NCBI GenBank assembly: GCA_030154085.1
Contig: JASKKR010000007.1
Location: forward strand, 1 to 64,000
DNA: 64,000 bases
From: Candidatus Cloacimonadota bacterium
GTDB taxonomy: Bacteria; Cloacimonadota; Cloacimonadia; Cloacimonadales; Cloacimonadaceae
Direction: 5' to 3'
Part shown: positions 1 through 10,899 of the stretch, one piece after another
Numbering within the stretch: position 1 is the stretch's first letter
How the letters are laid out: each line of letters opens with the position of its first letter
Notes under the pieces: generated by a model
Database searches by the model: none
What the model was told of the DNA's origin: nothing
The model's input: the letters and a program-made list of their open reading frames with translations, nothing else
Made by a program: the position numbers and the translations under genes

Positions 1-306
1 GACCTTACATAGATTGTGATTAACGAGGATAGTAAGAATGCTCTCAAACAACCAGAGAAACAATGAGTTGGAATTTACACCAAGATTTGGGACTCAACTT
101 TGCAAATATCAAGCCTGTATCTCGTTATACAAAGCAAAATACAAAGCAAATCGGTTATAGAATGATATTGATTTCTGCGAGCTGATGGAAAAAGTTAAGT
201 GATATTATGCCCGCTTGAAACGTTAGAAGCCCTTCTTTTTAACTTCTCATAATAGAAAAACTCTGACAAGATGATCCTCTCTATTATGTTTTTGCCTAAA
301 CTAAAA
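1..306. other. Non-coding stretch at left edge
   Basis: No reading frame with a plausible start, ribosome binding site or protein-like composition is visible. The only structure I see is a short tandem duplication at 127-150 (listed separately) before the groEL terminator. The stretch may be the flank of a gene beyond the window. Confidence 0.5.
127..150. repeat. Two perfect tandem copies of a 12-bp unit
   Basis: The unit ATACAAAGCAAA occurs twice back to back (127-138 and 139-150). It is AT-rich and non-coding. No function is evident; replication slippage is the simplest origin. Confidence 0.6.
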
Positions 307-331
307 GCCCCCCTCGGAAAAGGGGGGCATT
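307..331 (-). terminator. Rho-independent terminator of groEL
   Basis: A perfect 7-bp G/C stem (GCCCCCC at 307-313 with GGGGGGC at 322-328) has an 8-nt loop. Read on the minus strand it is followed by TTTT. It lies about 25 nt after the groEL stop codon. Confidence 0.85.
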
Positions 332-352
332 TTGTCTATGTTGAGCAGTTTT

Positions 353-2026
<1,674 letters not shown>

Positions 2027-2031
2027 TTATT

Positions 2032-2058
2032 TTAGCAGTCTGTTCTTATGAGTGCTAA
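2032..2058 (-). promoter_or_regulatory. CIRCE operator (HrcA binding site) of groEL
   Basis: On the minus strand the site reads TTAGCACTC, 9 nt, GACTGCTAA. The classical CIRCE is TTAGCACTC-N9-GAGTGCTAA, so the upstream arm is perfect and the downstream arm has one substitution. It sits between the predicted -10 and the groEL start, the standard place for HrcA repression. HrcA is encoded at 53988-55046. Confidence 0.92.
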
Positions 2059-2084
2059 TCTTATGATAGCGCATTTCTTGTCAA
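2058..2084 (-). promoter_or_regulatory. Predicted sigma-70-type promoter of groEL
   Basis: On the minus strand TTGACA (2084-2079) is followed after 15 nt by TAAGAT (2063-2058), which touches the CIRCE element. The -35 is a perfect consensus. The -10 matches 4 of 6 bases and the spacer is short, so the exact -10 is uncertain. Confidence 0.55.
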
Positions 2085-2475
2085 GAGCAAATTAATTTTT
2101 TGTGCTTTTACGGCTTTAATTTATATAATATGTCACCGATAATTGCAAATCGGCTTTGCCGGCATCGATGAAAGGAACATTAGAAGCAGTGATTTGGTAT
2201 TTATCCCACTCTATGATACACTACCAGTTTGATTTTTGCTTTGGAATATTTTTGTCGATGCATTATCATATTTAAAGGGTATTTCTTAGTTATGGAATTG
2301 GTAGGTTTGTTCGTTTAAGGTAAAAATGCCAGCCCAGCCGCAACATGATCTCAGAGTAAGTCTTAAAAATCGGGCTGGATCAAATAATGCGATAATGCCA
2401 AGCATAAAGAGCTTGACAATAATAGCCAAGGTTCGCATAGTAGCAGTATTGAATACATCAAGTGAGGTAGAAGTG
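2085..2475. other. Intergenic stretch between groEL and the glycosyltransferase
   Basis: About 390 bases between divergent genes. The part next to groEL carries its promoter and CIRCE. The reading frame of the downstream glycosyltransferase stays open back to 2326, but that extension does not look like protein of the family and lacks a convincing ribosome binding site. No RNA gene or repeat was recognised. Confidence 0.5.
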
Positions 2476-4821
2476 ATGAAGCTCTTATATGTAGATGTTC
2501 CTTTCGAGGGATTACCCGGAGGTGACAAAAATAGAAGCAAAGCAATCTGGAAGAATTTATCTGAAGAATTTGAGGCGGATCTTCTATTGATCAAGGGACC
2601 AGAATATGCTACCAAGGCTCTGGAGCCACACCAAGGGTTTCGTAAGCTTTATACCATAGGAAGGAAAGAGGCTCTCCCCCACCAAGCCAAGGCAATATAT
2701 CGTTTTCATCCCTATCAGTTAGAGAGATTCAGAAATATTTTAATCCGGGAACAGTATGAAGTAGCGGTATTTAGATTTATGAGCACATTTGTGCTTGCTC
2801 AAACTGTCGCACGCACTTTGCCAGATTGCAAGATTGCCATCGACGTCGATATGCTTTATTCACGTGTGGCGGAGATATCTTGGCATCAGAATCATAGCGT
2901 CAAAAACATAGACAAGCTCTGGGAAATGCTCAAGATAAAGCACTTTGAAAAACAAGCATTTAGCCATGACTTTTGGTTCTTTTTCACAAATTCTATTGAA
3001 CGAGACATGGCTGTGGCAGAGTATAATCTCGATCCTGAAAAAGCGCGTAATTTCCCGAATCTTATGCCTATGGAAGAGCCCAAGGAATATCCCAGCCCGA
3101 ATAGAAGCTATATCCTTTATTTTGGCAGTATGGACTCGCTGGCAAATCAGGATGCTTTCGACTATCTGGCGCAAGAGATTTATCCCAATGTGCGTGAACA
3201 ATTACGCAATAAGGGAGTCCAAATCCAAGTAGCTGGAACGAATATCCCAGATTACTTCTATCAATATCAGGATGATTGTCTTAAGATTATCGGGCAGGTG
3301 GATGACATTCAAGAGATCATCGCAGGAGCTGAGTTTGTGATCTTACCTATTCGCATTGCTTCTGGGACTCGTACAAGGATTTTGGAAGCTGCTCAGATGC
3401 GGAAAGCCGTGCTCACCACCAGTGTCGGCACAGAAGGATTTAGCTTTGGTCCTAAGGAACTCGTTATTCGTGAGAATGCTGAAGAGCTTGGACAAGCTAT
3501 GCTTGAGATGCTCGAAGATAAAGCTGGGACGATAGCTTTGGGCAAAAATTTGCATCATACCGCCAGAGCCAGATATTCCGAGAAAATACTTGCTGAACGA
3601 TTTATTAAAAGTTTGAAATCTCCCTTGATCGGGGTCAAGCCAAAGAAGCTCAGAATTGCTATTGTTACAAATAGATTTCATCCAGAAGCAGGTCCTGCCG
3701 AAACCAATATATACTATCAAGCAAGGCTCCTGGCTGAGATCAATGAAGTAACTGTTTTCAGTCCCAAGAGGATGAAATTTCCAGCATTGGAGCGTGTGGC
3801 GGGCTTCAGCCATCGCCGTCTATATGATGTTTTAAATAACCCCAAGGTGTATCCAAATCTCAAAGAAGCTACTTTTTGCCCTACCCTACTATGGTATCTT
3901 CTGATCGGGAAATATGATATCATTCAGTCATATCCGGGGATCAATTTAAACAGCTTACTGGCTTTCATTGCAGCCAAGATCAAGAAAAAACCTTATATTC
4001 AATGCTTCTTTGATTTCATTGATTATGCACATCATCTCAAGACACATGGCAAGATTGAAAAGGATGTATTGCATAGAAAGCCCATAAGATGGTATCAGAA
4101 GTTTGTCCTGAAGCACCTTGATTATGCCTTCTCTACTTCTGAGCGGGAGATCGAATTTATCAAGGAATACAACCATCGTGTCACCTATTCCCCTATACCG
4201 GTGCTCACAGCCGAGTTTGAAATTCCAGTCGATAAACCGCCCTTGATGCGAACTTGGCCGGAGGATAGCTTTACCTTCCTTTGCTTAGGAAAAATCTCCA
4301 AAATCAAAGGACAAGATATCGCTATGGAAGCTTTTTGCCGAGTTGCTTCTCAGATGCCTAAAGCTAAGCTCGTTTTTGTAGGTAAATCTGATTCTGAGCC
4401 TGAATTCTTGGAGAATATCAAGATGAAGATGCTAACTGCCGGAGTCGCAGAAAAAGTACATTTCACCGGAAAAGTAGAAAGAAGTGAAGCTATTGCGTGG
4501 CTCAAGCATTCGGACATCAATCTCATTCCGGTTCGCTTCATGAATTCTGGAACGGTAGTGTTGGAAAGTTGGATTAGTGAAACACCTGTGCTGCAGAGCG
4601 ACGCAGTAGATCCCAATCTGGTGATTGATGGTGTCAACGGCTATCTTTTCCCCAATGAGAACGTGGAAGAATGCGCAGAGAAGATGCTTTATGCCTACAA
4701 CCACAAGGAAAACCTTAAAGAGATGGCATTACGGGGCAAGAAATTGGTTCAAGAAAAATACTCTTATGAATATCTAATAAAGCTATACCAAAGCACCTAT
4801 CAGAGGTTAATGAGCAGGTAA
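2476..4821 (+). CDS. Tandem two-domain glycosyltransferase (GT4-like, GT-B fold)
   Basis: A 781-residue cytoplasmic protein with two complete-looking glycosyltransferase units. Residues 1-385 have a GT-B-like N-half and a C-half with the nucleotide-sugar-binding signature around 'IASGTRTRILEAAQM'. Residues about 390-781 form a second GT4 unit: it starts 'RIAIVTNRFHPEAGPAETN' and carries a group-1 C-domain ('LGKISKIKGQDIAMEAF', then 'NSGTVVLESW' and 'GVNGYLFPNENVEE'). The ATG at 2476 is chosen because GAGGT lies just upstream and the protein begins there with a typical MKLLYVDVP strand. The likely role is building a surface polysaccharide or glycolipid; donor and acceptor cannot be read from sequence. 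The gene stands alone between groEL and an efflux operon and has its own terminator. Confidence 0.85.
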   Translation: MKLLYVDVPFEGLPGGDKNRSKAIWKNLSEEFEADLLLIKGPEYATKALEPHQGFRKLYTIGRKEALPHQAKAIYRFHPYQLERFRNILIREQYEVAVFRFMSTFVLAQTVARTLPDCKIAIDVDMLYSRVAEISWHQNHSVKNIDKLWEMLKIKHFEKQAFSHDFWFFFTNSIERDMAVAEYNLDPEKARNFPNLMPMEEPKEYPSPNRSYILYFGSMDSLANQDAFDYLAQEIYPNVREQLRNKGVQIQVAGTNIPDYFYQYQDDCLKIIGQVDDIQEIIAGAEFVILPIRIASGTRTRILEAAQMRKAVLTTSVGTEGFSFGPKELVIRENAEELGQAMLEMLEDKAGTIALGKNLHHTARARYSEKILAERFIKSLKSPLIGVKPKKLRIAIVTNRFHPEAGPAETNIYYQARLLAEINEVTVFSPKRMKFPALERVAGFSHRRLYDVLNNPKVYPNLKEATFCPTLLWYLLIGKYDIIQSYPGINLNSLLAFIAAKIKKKPYIQCFFDFIDYAHHLKTHGKIEKDVLHRKPIRWYQKFVLKHLDYAFSTSEREIEFIKEYNHRVTYSPIPVLTAEFEIPVDKPPLMRTWPEDSFTFLCLGKISKIKGQDIAMEAFCRVASQMPKAKLVFVGKSDSEPEFLENIKMKMLTAGVAEKVHFTGKVERSEAIAWLKHSDINLIPVRFMNSGTVVLESWISETPVLQSDAVDPNLVIDGVNGYLFPNENVEECAEKMLYAYNHKENLKEMALRGKKLVQEKYSYEYLIKLYQSTYQRLMSR

Positions 4822-4837
4822 CTATAATCATGAGATA

Positions 4838-4872
4838 ATGCCCGTGATTTTCAGGTCACGGGCATTTCTTTA
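4838..4872 (+). terminator. Hairpin terminator after the glycosyltransferase
   Basis: A 10-bp perfect stem (ATGCCCGTGA at 4838-4847 with its complement at 4856-4865), an 8-nt loop, then TTCTTTAT. It lies between two convergent genes and may also serve the minus-strand efflux operon, though the minus-strand T tract is poor. Confidence 0.75.
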
Positions 4873-4936
4873 TAAACACAAGCCATTGAGATCTAAACCC
4901 CAGTATTATGGAGTATTAAACTCTTTTATTTGGCGG

Positions 4937-6148
4937 TTACTCATATCTGAGAGCATCAATAAGGTTTTGATTTGCCGCTTTTCGGGCTGGATACCAACCA
5001 AAGAAGATGCCAATTGCCATGGAGAATCCCACAGAAAGCAAAACAGACCACAAAGTCACCGCTATGCTCCAATTCATGGCATTGCCGACCAGTCTGGCAG
5101 CACCAACTCCCAGAGCAATTCCAATTAATCCTCCGATGAGACTGATGGCAACTGCCTCAATAATAAATTGTAGTAATACGTCACGTTTCCCGGCACCAAC
5201 AGCTCGGCGAATCCCAATCTCCTTTACACGTTCTGTGACAGATACCAGCATGATGTTCATGATCCCGATTCCACCGACAAGTAGAGATATTCCAGCAATG
5301 GATGCCAAAAGAATAGTCATCGTGTCAGACACTCTGCTAGCCGTTTCAGCAAGCTCAGTCTGCGAATTGACAATAAACTCTTCTGCTGTTGTTCCTGGAT
5401 GTCTATTCTGCAATAGATTCAGAATATCTTGCTGAAGGATATGAATGTAGTCTCTGCTTTGTGCCGAGACAATTATGCTCATCATGCGCCAATGTCTTCC
5501 CAAGAGCCGCTGATATACAGTCGTGTAGGGCGCAACGACAATGTCATCTTGATCTCTCCCCATGACATTTTGCCCCTTGGGCACTAAAACTCCACGAATA
5601 GTAAATGGAATATTGCGAATTCTCATGATCTTCCCGATTGGATTGGTATCTGGGAACAAATTGTCGGCAACTGTTTTACCAATTACACAGACTTTTGTGG
5701 CATTTTCGACGTCAGAGCTATAGAATAGCTCTCCTTGACTTACATCCATCTCACGGATAAAGAAGTAATCTGAATCTACTCCCATTATGCTGCCACGCCA
5801 ATTGTTGCCTTCAAATTTCAATTGCCCCCAGCTATTATAGACTGGTGACGCATAAAGAACCCCATCTAATTCATTTTTAATGGCATTGACGTCTCCAATT
5901 GTAAGAAGATTTCCTTCACCAGCAGCTTGACGCACATTACTGCGGCTAAAATTGGAGCTGACCATCACTACGTTTGTTCCCATTGAGTTAACTTGGTCTT
6001 CTACAATCTGTTTTGCACCTTGACCAATAGCAAGCATGGTAATTACAGCCGCTACGCCGATGATGATTCCTAGCATAGTAAGGAATGTACGCGTCTTGTT
6101 TCGTAACAGAGATTTCATGGCTATTCTGACAATTCCTAATATGGACAT
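4937..6148 (-). CDS. MacB-type ABC transporter permease (FtsX/MacB_PCD family)
   Basis: Inner-membrane subunit of a tripartite efflux pump, 403 residues. An N-terminal membrane helix (about 20-42) follows the basic 'KSLLRNKTRTFLTML' start typical of the family. A long periplasmic domain (about 45-265) comes next, then three C-terminal helices (about 275-300, 325-350, 365-390) with the FtsX signature 'VTERVKEIGIRRAVGA'. In E. coli MacB the ATPase and permease are fused; here they are separate, as in many non-proteobacteria. It is last in a four-gene operon and starts at the final base of the ATPase stop codon. The cargo (antibiotic, peptide, lipid or lipoprotein) is unknown. Confidence 0.92.
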   Translation of the reverse strand: MSILGIVRIAMKSLLRNKTRTFLTMLGIIIGVAAVITMLAIGQGAKQIVEDQVNSMGTNVVMVSSNFSRSNVRQAAGEGNLLTIGDVNAIKNELDGVLYASPVYNSWGQLKFEGNNWRGSIMGVDSDYFFIREMDVSQGELFYSSDVENATKVCVIGKTVADNLFPDTNPIGKIMRIRNIPFTIRGVLVPKGQNVMGRDQDDIVVAPYTTVYQRLLGRHWRMMSIIVSAQSRDYIHILQQDILNLLQNRHPGTTAEEFIVNSQTELAETASRVSDTMTILLASIAGISLLVGGIGIMNIMLVSVTERVKEIGIRRAVGAGKRDVLLQFIIEAVAISLIGGLIGIALGVGAARLVGNAMNWSIAVTLWSVLLSVGFSMAIGIFFGWYPARKAANQNLIDALRYE

Positions 6149-6903
6149 TATTCATCCTCCTCTTCAGAGATTTTCGGTAAATTAGCGAGATCTGTTTTAG
6201 CATCTTTGGGAGAGCTATTTTCCTTATCTCGAATTAATTTGCCATCCCTGAAGGTAATGTGGCGATGTGCATATTGAGCTATATCAGGTTCGTGGGTAAC
6301 CATGATCACAGTTTTACCTTGAGCATGAAGTTCCTGCAAGACAGCCATCACTTCAATACTGGTTCTCGTATCCAGATTTCCGGTGGGCTCATCAGCTAGG
6401 ATGAAAGAGGGATTATTCACAATCGCCCGAGCAATTGCCACTCGTTGTTGCTGTCCGCCCGAAAGTTGGTTGGGAAAGTGTTTGGCTCTATCTTCTATAC
6501 CGACCGTTTTAAGAGCATCCATGGCGCGTTGGTGCCGCTCGTGAAGGCTGCATTTCTTACAATAGAGTAGTGGTAATTCTACATTCTCTATCGCAGTGGT
6601 TCTGGGAAGAAGATAAAAGCTTTGAAAGACATATCCTATCTTCTGATTACGAATCTGAGTAAGTTTTTCGTCGTCCATATCATGGACGGATATACCGTCC
6701 AGTATATATTCACCAGAACTTGCTTTGTCAAGACAGCCTAGCAGATTCATGAAGGTTGTCTTTCCACTACCACTAGCACCCATTATGGCGATAAAATCAC
6801 CTTTAATAACCTCTAAGTCTATATGGCGTAGAGCATGAACGCGGATATCACCCATCTCATAGACTTTAGACAAGGACTTGGTGGTCAAAAGAATATCATT
6901 CAT
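6148..6903 (-). CDS. MacB/LolD-type ABC transporter ATPase
   Basis: ATP-binding subunit, 251 residues. Walker A is GASGSGKTT (42-50), the Q-loop 'YVFQSF' is near 91-96, the ABC signature LSGGQ is at 147-151, Walker B 'FILADEP' is at 167-173, and the switch histidine is in 'VIMVTHE'. Family members power mechanotransmission by MacB permeases rather than direct transport. A CxxC pair ('YCKKC', about 114-118) sits between the Q-loop and the signature; I attach no function to it. The C-terminus is a short acidic tail. It overlaps the adaptor gene by one base (TGATG), so translational coupling is likely. Confidence 0.95.
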   Translation of the reverse strand: MNDILLTTKSLSKVYEMGDIRVHALRHIDLEVIKGDFIAIMGASGSGKTTFMNLLGCLDKASSGEYILDGISVHDMDDEKLTQIRNQKIGYVFQSFYLLPRTTAIENVELPLLYCKKCSLHERHQRAMDALKTVGIEDRAKHFPNQLSGGQQQRVAIARAIVNNPSFILADEPTGNLDTRTSIEVMAVLQELHAQGKTVIMVTHEPDIAQYAHRHITFRDGKLIRDKENSSPKDAKTDLANLPKISEEEDE

Positions 6904-8168
6904 CAGAACATTCTCATGTTTGGGCTGCCCGCAGCAGCTTGTTTGGGATCTTTGTAAATCACTCCTGTTATCAAGACATCATCTTCTTCCAAACCTTCAA
7001 CCAGCTCTACAAAAGCTCCGTCGGACACTCCTACCCGGATAGCTTTCGCGGTAGGCACACCATCACGAAGTACCCATACTAATGCTACTCTCCCCGGATT
7101 TGTATTAGCTCTCCGGTCTTGCTGCATTTTCCCGCCTTTATCTGCATTCGCAGCACTTGTTTGCGGGTTGGATGTTCCCATGAGCTCTCGCATGGCATTA
7201 CGACCTGCAGCCAGAATATCATCATTCCATTCTAATCCAAAAAGCTCCCAGACTTCTTTACTGGGGCGGAAACGCGTTGCAGCCTCTGGCACACGCAAAA
7301 CATTTTCTTTGGCATTTATGATGAAGGTCGCATTGGTTGTCATTCCTGGCAAAAGCTTGCCATCAGGATTGTTAGCGTCGATGATTACATCATATGTTAC
7401 TACGTTTGACTCGTTCCTGGGATTGAGGCGCACCTGCTGCACTGTCCCAAAGAATCTTTCCGAAGGATAGGCATCTACCGAAAATTCTACAGGAAGATCG
7501 AGCTTTATCTTGCCAATATCAGCTTCATCTACTCCTGCTGTAATTTGCATCTTATCCAAATTGTTGGCAATAATAAATAGAGTAGGAGAATTCAAGCTCG
7601 CTGCAACTGTCTGACCCTCATCTACATCTCTTGAGACGATTACTCCATCAATGGGACTGGTGATGTGAGCATTGGCTAGATTCTTTTCAGCACGTTGGAG
7701 ACTAAGACGTGAGTTTTCGACATTCTGTATGGCTGTTTCCAAGCGAAAACGCGCTTTATTGACGTCATATTCTGGAGTCATTTCCTGATCTAACAATTCT
7801 ACAAGAAGATTGTAATCCAATTCCGCTTCCTGCTGAGCAATAATTGCCTTGTTTAGATCCCCTCGAGCAGCTTCGAGGGCTGTCGCCAAAATCTCAGTAT
7901 CAAGCTTTGCAAGCAGATCCCCACGCTTTACAGTATCGTTGTAATCCTTATAGATCTTTTCGATCTTACCGCTTACTTCTGTGCCTACATTTACTAAGAT
8001 ATATGGATTTAGAGCCCCTGTGGAAGTCACAACTTCACGTACTGAACCCATCGTGGGAGTCATGGTTCTCCATTCGGGTGCCTTTTTGGATTTTCTGTAG
8101 TTATTGATGATGATAATTGCCACTACGATGACAAGCAGGATGACGATGTATTTAATATATTTTTTCAT
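6903..8168 (-). CDS. MacA-like periplasmic adaptor (HlyD/RND-type membrane fusion protein)
   Basis: Links the MacB-type transporter to the TolC-like channel across the periplasm; 421 residues. It has an N-terminal membrane anchor (about 4-22), a first lipoyl half ('GTEVSGKIEKIYKDYNDTVK'), a coiled-coil hairpin (about 85-165) and a second lipoyl half ('AHITSPIDGVIVSRDVDEGQ'). Beta-barrel and membrane-proximal domains follow ('LLPGMTTNATFII'). A Gln/Asn/Lys-rich insertion ('TSNPQTSAANADKGGKMQQD', about 330-350) in the last part looks like a disordered linker. It is the second gene of the operon, 3 nt after the TolC-like gene. Confidence 0.92.
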   Translation of the reverse strand: MKKYIKYIVILLVIVVAIIIINNYRKSKKAPEWRTMTPTMGSVREVVTSTGALNPYILVNVGTEVSGKIEKIYKDYNDTVKRGDLLAKLDTEILATALEAARGDLNKAIIAQQEAELDYNLLVELLDQEMTPEYDVNKARFRLETAIQNVENSRLSLQRAEKNLANAHITSPIDGVIVSRDVDEGQTVAASLNSPTLFIIANNLDKMQITAGVDEADIGKIKLDLPVEFSVDAYPSERFFGTVQQVRLNPRNESNVVTYDVIIDANNPDGKLLPGMTTNATFIINAKENVLRVPEAATRFRPSKEVWELFGLEWNDDILAAGRNAMRELMGTSNPQTSAANADKGGKMQQDRRANTNPGRVALVWVLRDGVPTAKAIRVGVSDGAFVELVEGLEEDDVLITGVIYKDPKQAAAGSPNMRMF

Positions 8169-8171
8169 TAG

Positions 8172-9416
8172 TTACCATTTCCCTAAGATGCTTTTTGAGA
8201 GGAGTAAGTTGATCTCTTCTTGAGTCTGTATGATTTGGTATAGATTTGAATTGTATTCAATATCTGCATCAATATAATCTGTCCTACTGCGATCAAGCTC
8301 TAAAAGTTGAATCAAACCCAGACGGTAGCGTTCCTCGGCAATCTGAATCTGCTCCTGAGCCTGTTGCAAACGTTCAGTATATAGCTCATCCAAACGGAGT
8401 AGATATTCTAGCTTTTGCTTTAGATTATCATACTCCCGTCTACTCTGATCTTCTGTTTCGGCAAGATTAAGGAGGGCTATGTCCTTATTGATCTTTGTCC
8501 GCGTCGAAGATTCTTTATTTGTAAAAACATTCCACAGAGAATAAGAAAGATTGAGGTTTAACCCATGGATAGTTCTATACTGGTCAAAATCAAAATCTGC
8601 TCCGCCTACTTCCCGGGTATAATTGTAACCCAAACTCATAGACGGAAAATAATCCAGAAAAGATCTGGTAAGATTTATGTCGTGTCTTTTTAAATCTTGT
8701 TCTAATAGCTTAATTTGCAGCATATCATCTGTATTATATTCTGGGATTCCCTTTTCGATCTCGATATCCAGTTCAGCCAAAGGGAATCCCATATCTTCCA
8801 TCTGAACTAAACCAAAAAGATGATCCCGACCGTTTTTGATTGTGTTTTCAAGCTGAATTAAACTGATCCTAGAATTCATAACAGCAATCTCACTTTGTTT
8901 GACATCAAAAGGAGTGACCTTCCCCAACCTCTGCAATACTTGGTTTTGCTCCCATACCCGCATCTGTATGGCAAGATTCTTTTCTAAAGAACTCTTACGT
9001 TTGGTATCAGATAAGACTGAAACATACGCCTGAAAGACTTGAAAAGCATAATTTGAGTAGCTTTGTCTTAAGGCAATATCTGCAGTTTCTCGATCGAGCT
9101 TGGCAAAGCGATAGTTAAAATATGCCGGATCATTGAGACTAATGGTCTTACTAATCTCAAAGCCAGCTGAACTTGTCGTGGAAGTACTGCTGGATATAGG
9201 ATCCAGATCATGGTTAATTCCTCCAGTCAAATTTGCATTTGGTATCAAGTTCCATTTGGCAGAGCGAAAACTGCTATAGCTGGATGATTTGTTCAGCTCT
9301 TCTTTCTGGATCTGAAAGCTGTTTTCCATTCCATGATCAATCAGTTGCTCCAAGGTATAGACATTTGCTACTAACGCTATGGGTAGCATTAAGATTAAGA
9401 TCAGACAGTGTTTCAT
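8172..9416 (-). CDS. TolC-like outer-membrane efflux protein (OEP family)
   Basis: Outer-membrane channel subunit, 414 residues, with a cleavable signal peptide (about 1-17, ending 'ALVAN'). Two OEP repeats follow, rich in long amphipathic helices, with the usual 'AEERYRLGLIQLLELDRSRTD'-like motif in the second. That motif is characteristic of TolC-type proteins. It is the first gene of the efflux operon, with a clear ribosome binding site (GAGGGAAC before the ATG). With the adaptor and transporter it supplies a complete tripartite pump. Confidence 0.9.
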   Translation of the reverse strand: MKHCLILILMLPIALVANVYTLEQLIDHGMENSFQIQKEELNKSSSYSSFRSAKWNLIPNANLTGGINHDLDPISSSTSTTSSAGFEISKTISLNDPAYFNYRFAKLDRETADIALRQSYSNYAFQVFQAYVSVLSDTKRKSSLEKNLAIQMRVWEQNQVLQRLGKVTPFDVKQSEIAVMNSRISLIQLENTIKNGRDHLFGLVQMEDMGFPLAELDIEIEKGIPEYNTDDMLQIKLLEQDLKRHDINLTRSFLDYFPSMSLGYNYTREVGGADFDFDQYRTIHGLNLNLSYSLWNVFTNKESSTRTKINKDIALLNLAETEDQSRREYDNLKQKLEYLLRLDELYTERLQQAQEQIQIAEERYRLGLIQLLELDRSRTDYIDADIEYNSNLYQIIQTQEEINLLLSKSILGKW

Positions 9417-9636
9417 GTTCCCTCTTTATATAAGATTTGTTTCTAACATTCACATTTATAGCTACTACAAATAACTTTATTTCCTGCAGTTTTTATTGTA
9501 ACTTCACACTATAAAACTCACAATAATGCAAAAGATATAAATGTTGATAATTTTGCAAGGAAAATCCTTGCCCGGATTTGCCACTTTATAAAATTGGCTT
9601 TAATGTATAAGTTAAAAATACTAAAAGGAGAATATA

Positions 9637-10638
9637 ATGGCTTACAACCTCAGAAACAGACACTTCCTCACTCTCATGGATTTTAGCCCAAAAGAAGTAA
9701 AATACCTACTGGACCTCTCTATGGATCTTAAAAAGGCTAAATATGCCGGAACTGAACAACCAAAATTGAAAGGTAAGAATATTGCCCTTATCTTTGAAAA
9801 AGCTAGTACCAGAACTCGTTGCGCATTTGAAGTGGCAGCGCTCGATCAAGGGGCACACGTCACCTATCTCGGTCCTACCGGCAGTCAGATGGGCAAAAAA
9901 GAATCTATTGCCGATACAGCTCGCGTTCTTGGCAGAATGTATGACGGCATCGAATATCGAGGCTTTGGTCAAGAAGTGGTCGAAGAACTTGCCAAATATG
10001 CCGGAGTCCCAGTGTGGAATGGGCTCACGGATCAAGATCACCCCACCCAAGTGCTTGCAGATTTCTTAACTGCTATGGAACATCTAAACAAACCTTGCAA
10101 CGAAATGGTTTTTGTCTATGCTGGCGACGGACGCAACAATGTCGCAAACGCTCTGATGATAGGCGCTGCTAAGACCGGCATGGACTTTCGTATTGTAGCT
10201 CCAAAATCACTTTTCCCAAAAGTTGAGCTTCTCGAAAAATGCAAAGAAGTAACTAAAGAAACTCATGGCAAGATCACCGTTACGGACGATATAGCAGCTG
10301 GAGTAAAAGATGCTGATGTGATTTACACGGACGTATGGGTCTCCATGGGCGAGCCGGATTCTGTTTGGGAAGAACGCATTAAACTACTCAAACCCTATCA
10401 GGTAAACAAAGAAATGATGGCTATGACTGGTAAAGCCAATACTCTTTTTATGCATTGTCTACCAGCTTTTCACGATCTTAAAACTACTATTGGTAAAGAG
10501 ATTTATGACAAATTTGGATTAACGGCAATGGAAGTGACTGACGATGTATTCGAGGGACCTAACTCTGTAGTATTTGACGAAGCAGAAAACCGCATGCACA
10601 CCATCAAAGCAGTATTGGTAGCCACCCTCGGTCAATAA
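9637..10638 (+). CDS. argF: Ornithine carbamoyltransferase
   Basis: Transfers the carbamoyl group between carbamoyl phosphate and ornithine/citrulline; cytoplasmic, 333 residues (family about 310-335). The carbamoyl-phosphate loop STRTR is at about 57-61, the HPTQ motif near 135, and the ornithine-site HCLPAFHD near 272. The sequence is strikingly like the enterobacterial ArgF/ArgI and catabolic ArcB type ('[20 protein letters not shown]', '[15 protein letters not shown]'). In a probable amino-acid fermenter it could run in either the biosynthetic or the catabolic arginine-deiminase direction. No arc or arg neighbours are present to decide, so the symbol is tentative. Good ribosome binding site (AAGGAG); own terminator. 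Confidence 0.95.
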   Translation: MAYNLRNRHFLTLMDFSPKEVKYLLDLSMDLKKAKYAGTEQPKLKGKNIALIFEKASTRTRCAFEVAALDQGAHVTYLGPTGSQMGKKESIADTARVLGRMYDGIEYRGFGQEVVEELAKYAGVPVWNGLTDQDHPTQVLADFLTAMEHLNKPCNEMVFVYAGDGRNNVANALMIGAAKTGMDFRIVAPKSLFPKVELLEKCKEVTKETHGKITVTDDIAAGVKDADVIYTDVWVSMGEPDSVWEERIKLLKPYQVNKEMMAMTGKANTLFMHCLPAFHDLKTTIGKEIYDKFGLTAMEVTDDVFEGPNSVVFDEAENRMHTIKAVLVATLGQ

Positions 10639-10662
10639 ACAAGACCTTCAAATAAAATATAA

Positions 10663-10686
10663 AGCCTCCATCTTGGGGGCTTTTTT
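10663..10686 (+). terminator. Rho-independent terminator of argF
   Basis: Stem AGCCTCC (10663-10669) with GGGGGCT (10675-10681), including one G-T pair, a 5-nt loop and a run of six T at 10681-10686. It lies 25 nt after the stop codon. Confidence 0.85.
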
Positions 10687-10848
10687 ATGATGTATATTAA
10701 AATCCTGTCACTTTAGGTCTTCTATATTTGTTATATACCCTTACCTAATCTAGGCTTGGGATGGCGCTCAGTACTTTCCCGGTAGTCAGCAGGTACAGGT
10801 ACCAGCAAAATGGGACTTACAAGTAATTAAGCAATTTCTGGTAGATAA

Positions 10849-10876
10849 GAAAAAGGCGGGAAATAGATCCCGCCTT
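10849..10876 (-). terminator. Rho-independent terminator of gdhA
   Basis: Perfect 9-bp stem (AAGGCGGGA at 10853-10861 with TCCCGCCTT at 10868-10876) and a 6-nt loop. Read on the minus strand it is followed by a T-rich tract. It lies 24 nt past the gdhA stop. Confidence 0.87.
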
Positions 10877-10899
10877 GACTTTAAGCTATATTATATTAT

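Noticed and set aside
6903-9416. The efflux operon as an antibiotic-specific resistance island
   Set aside because: TolC-MacA-MacB is a common chromosomal set; nothing here shows transfer or a specific drug.
10687-10848. Possible tRNA or riboswitch between argF and gdhA
   Set aside because: No cloverleaf, T-loop or aptamer-like pairing is visible; only the two terminators are supported.
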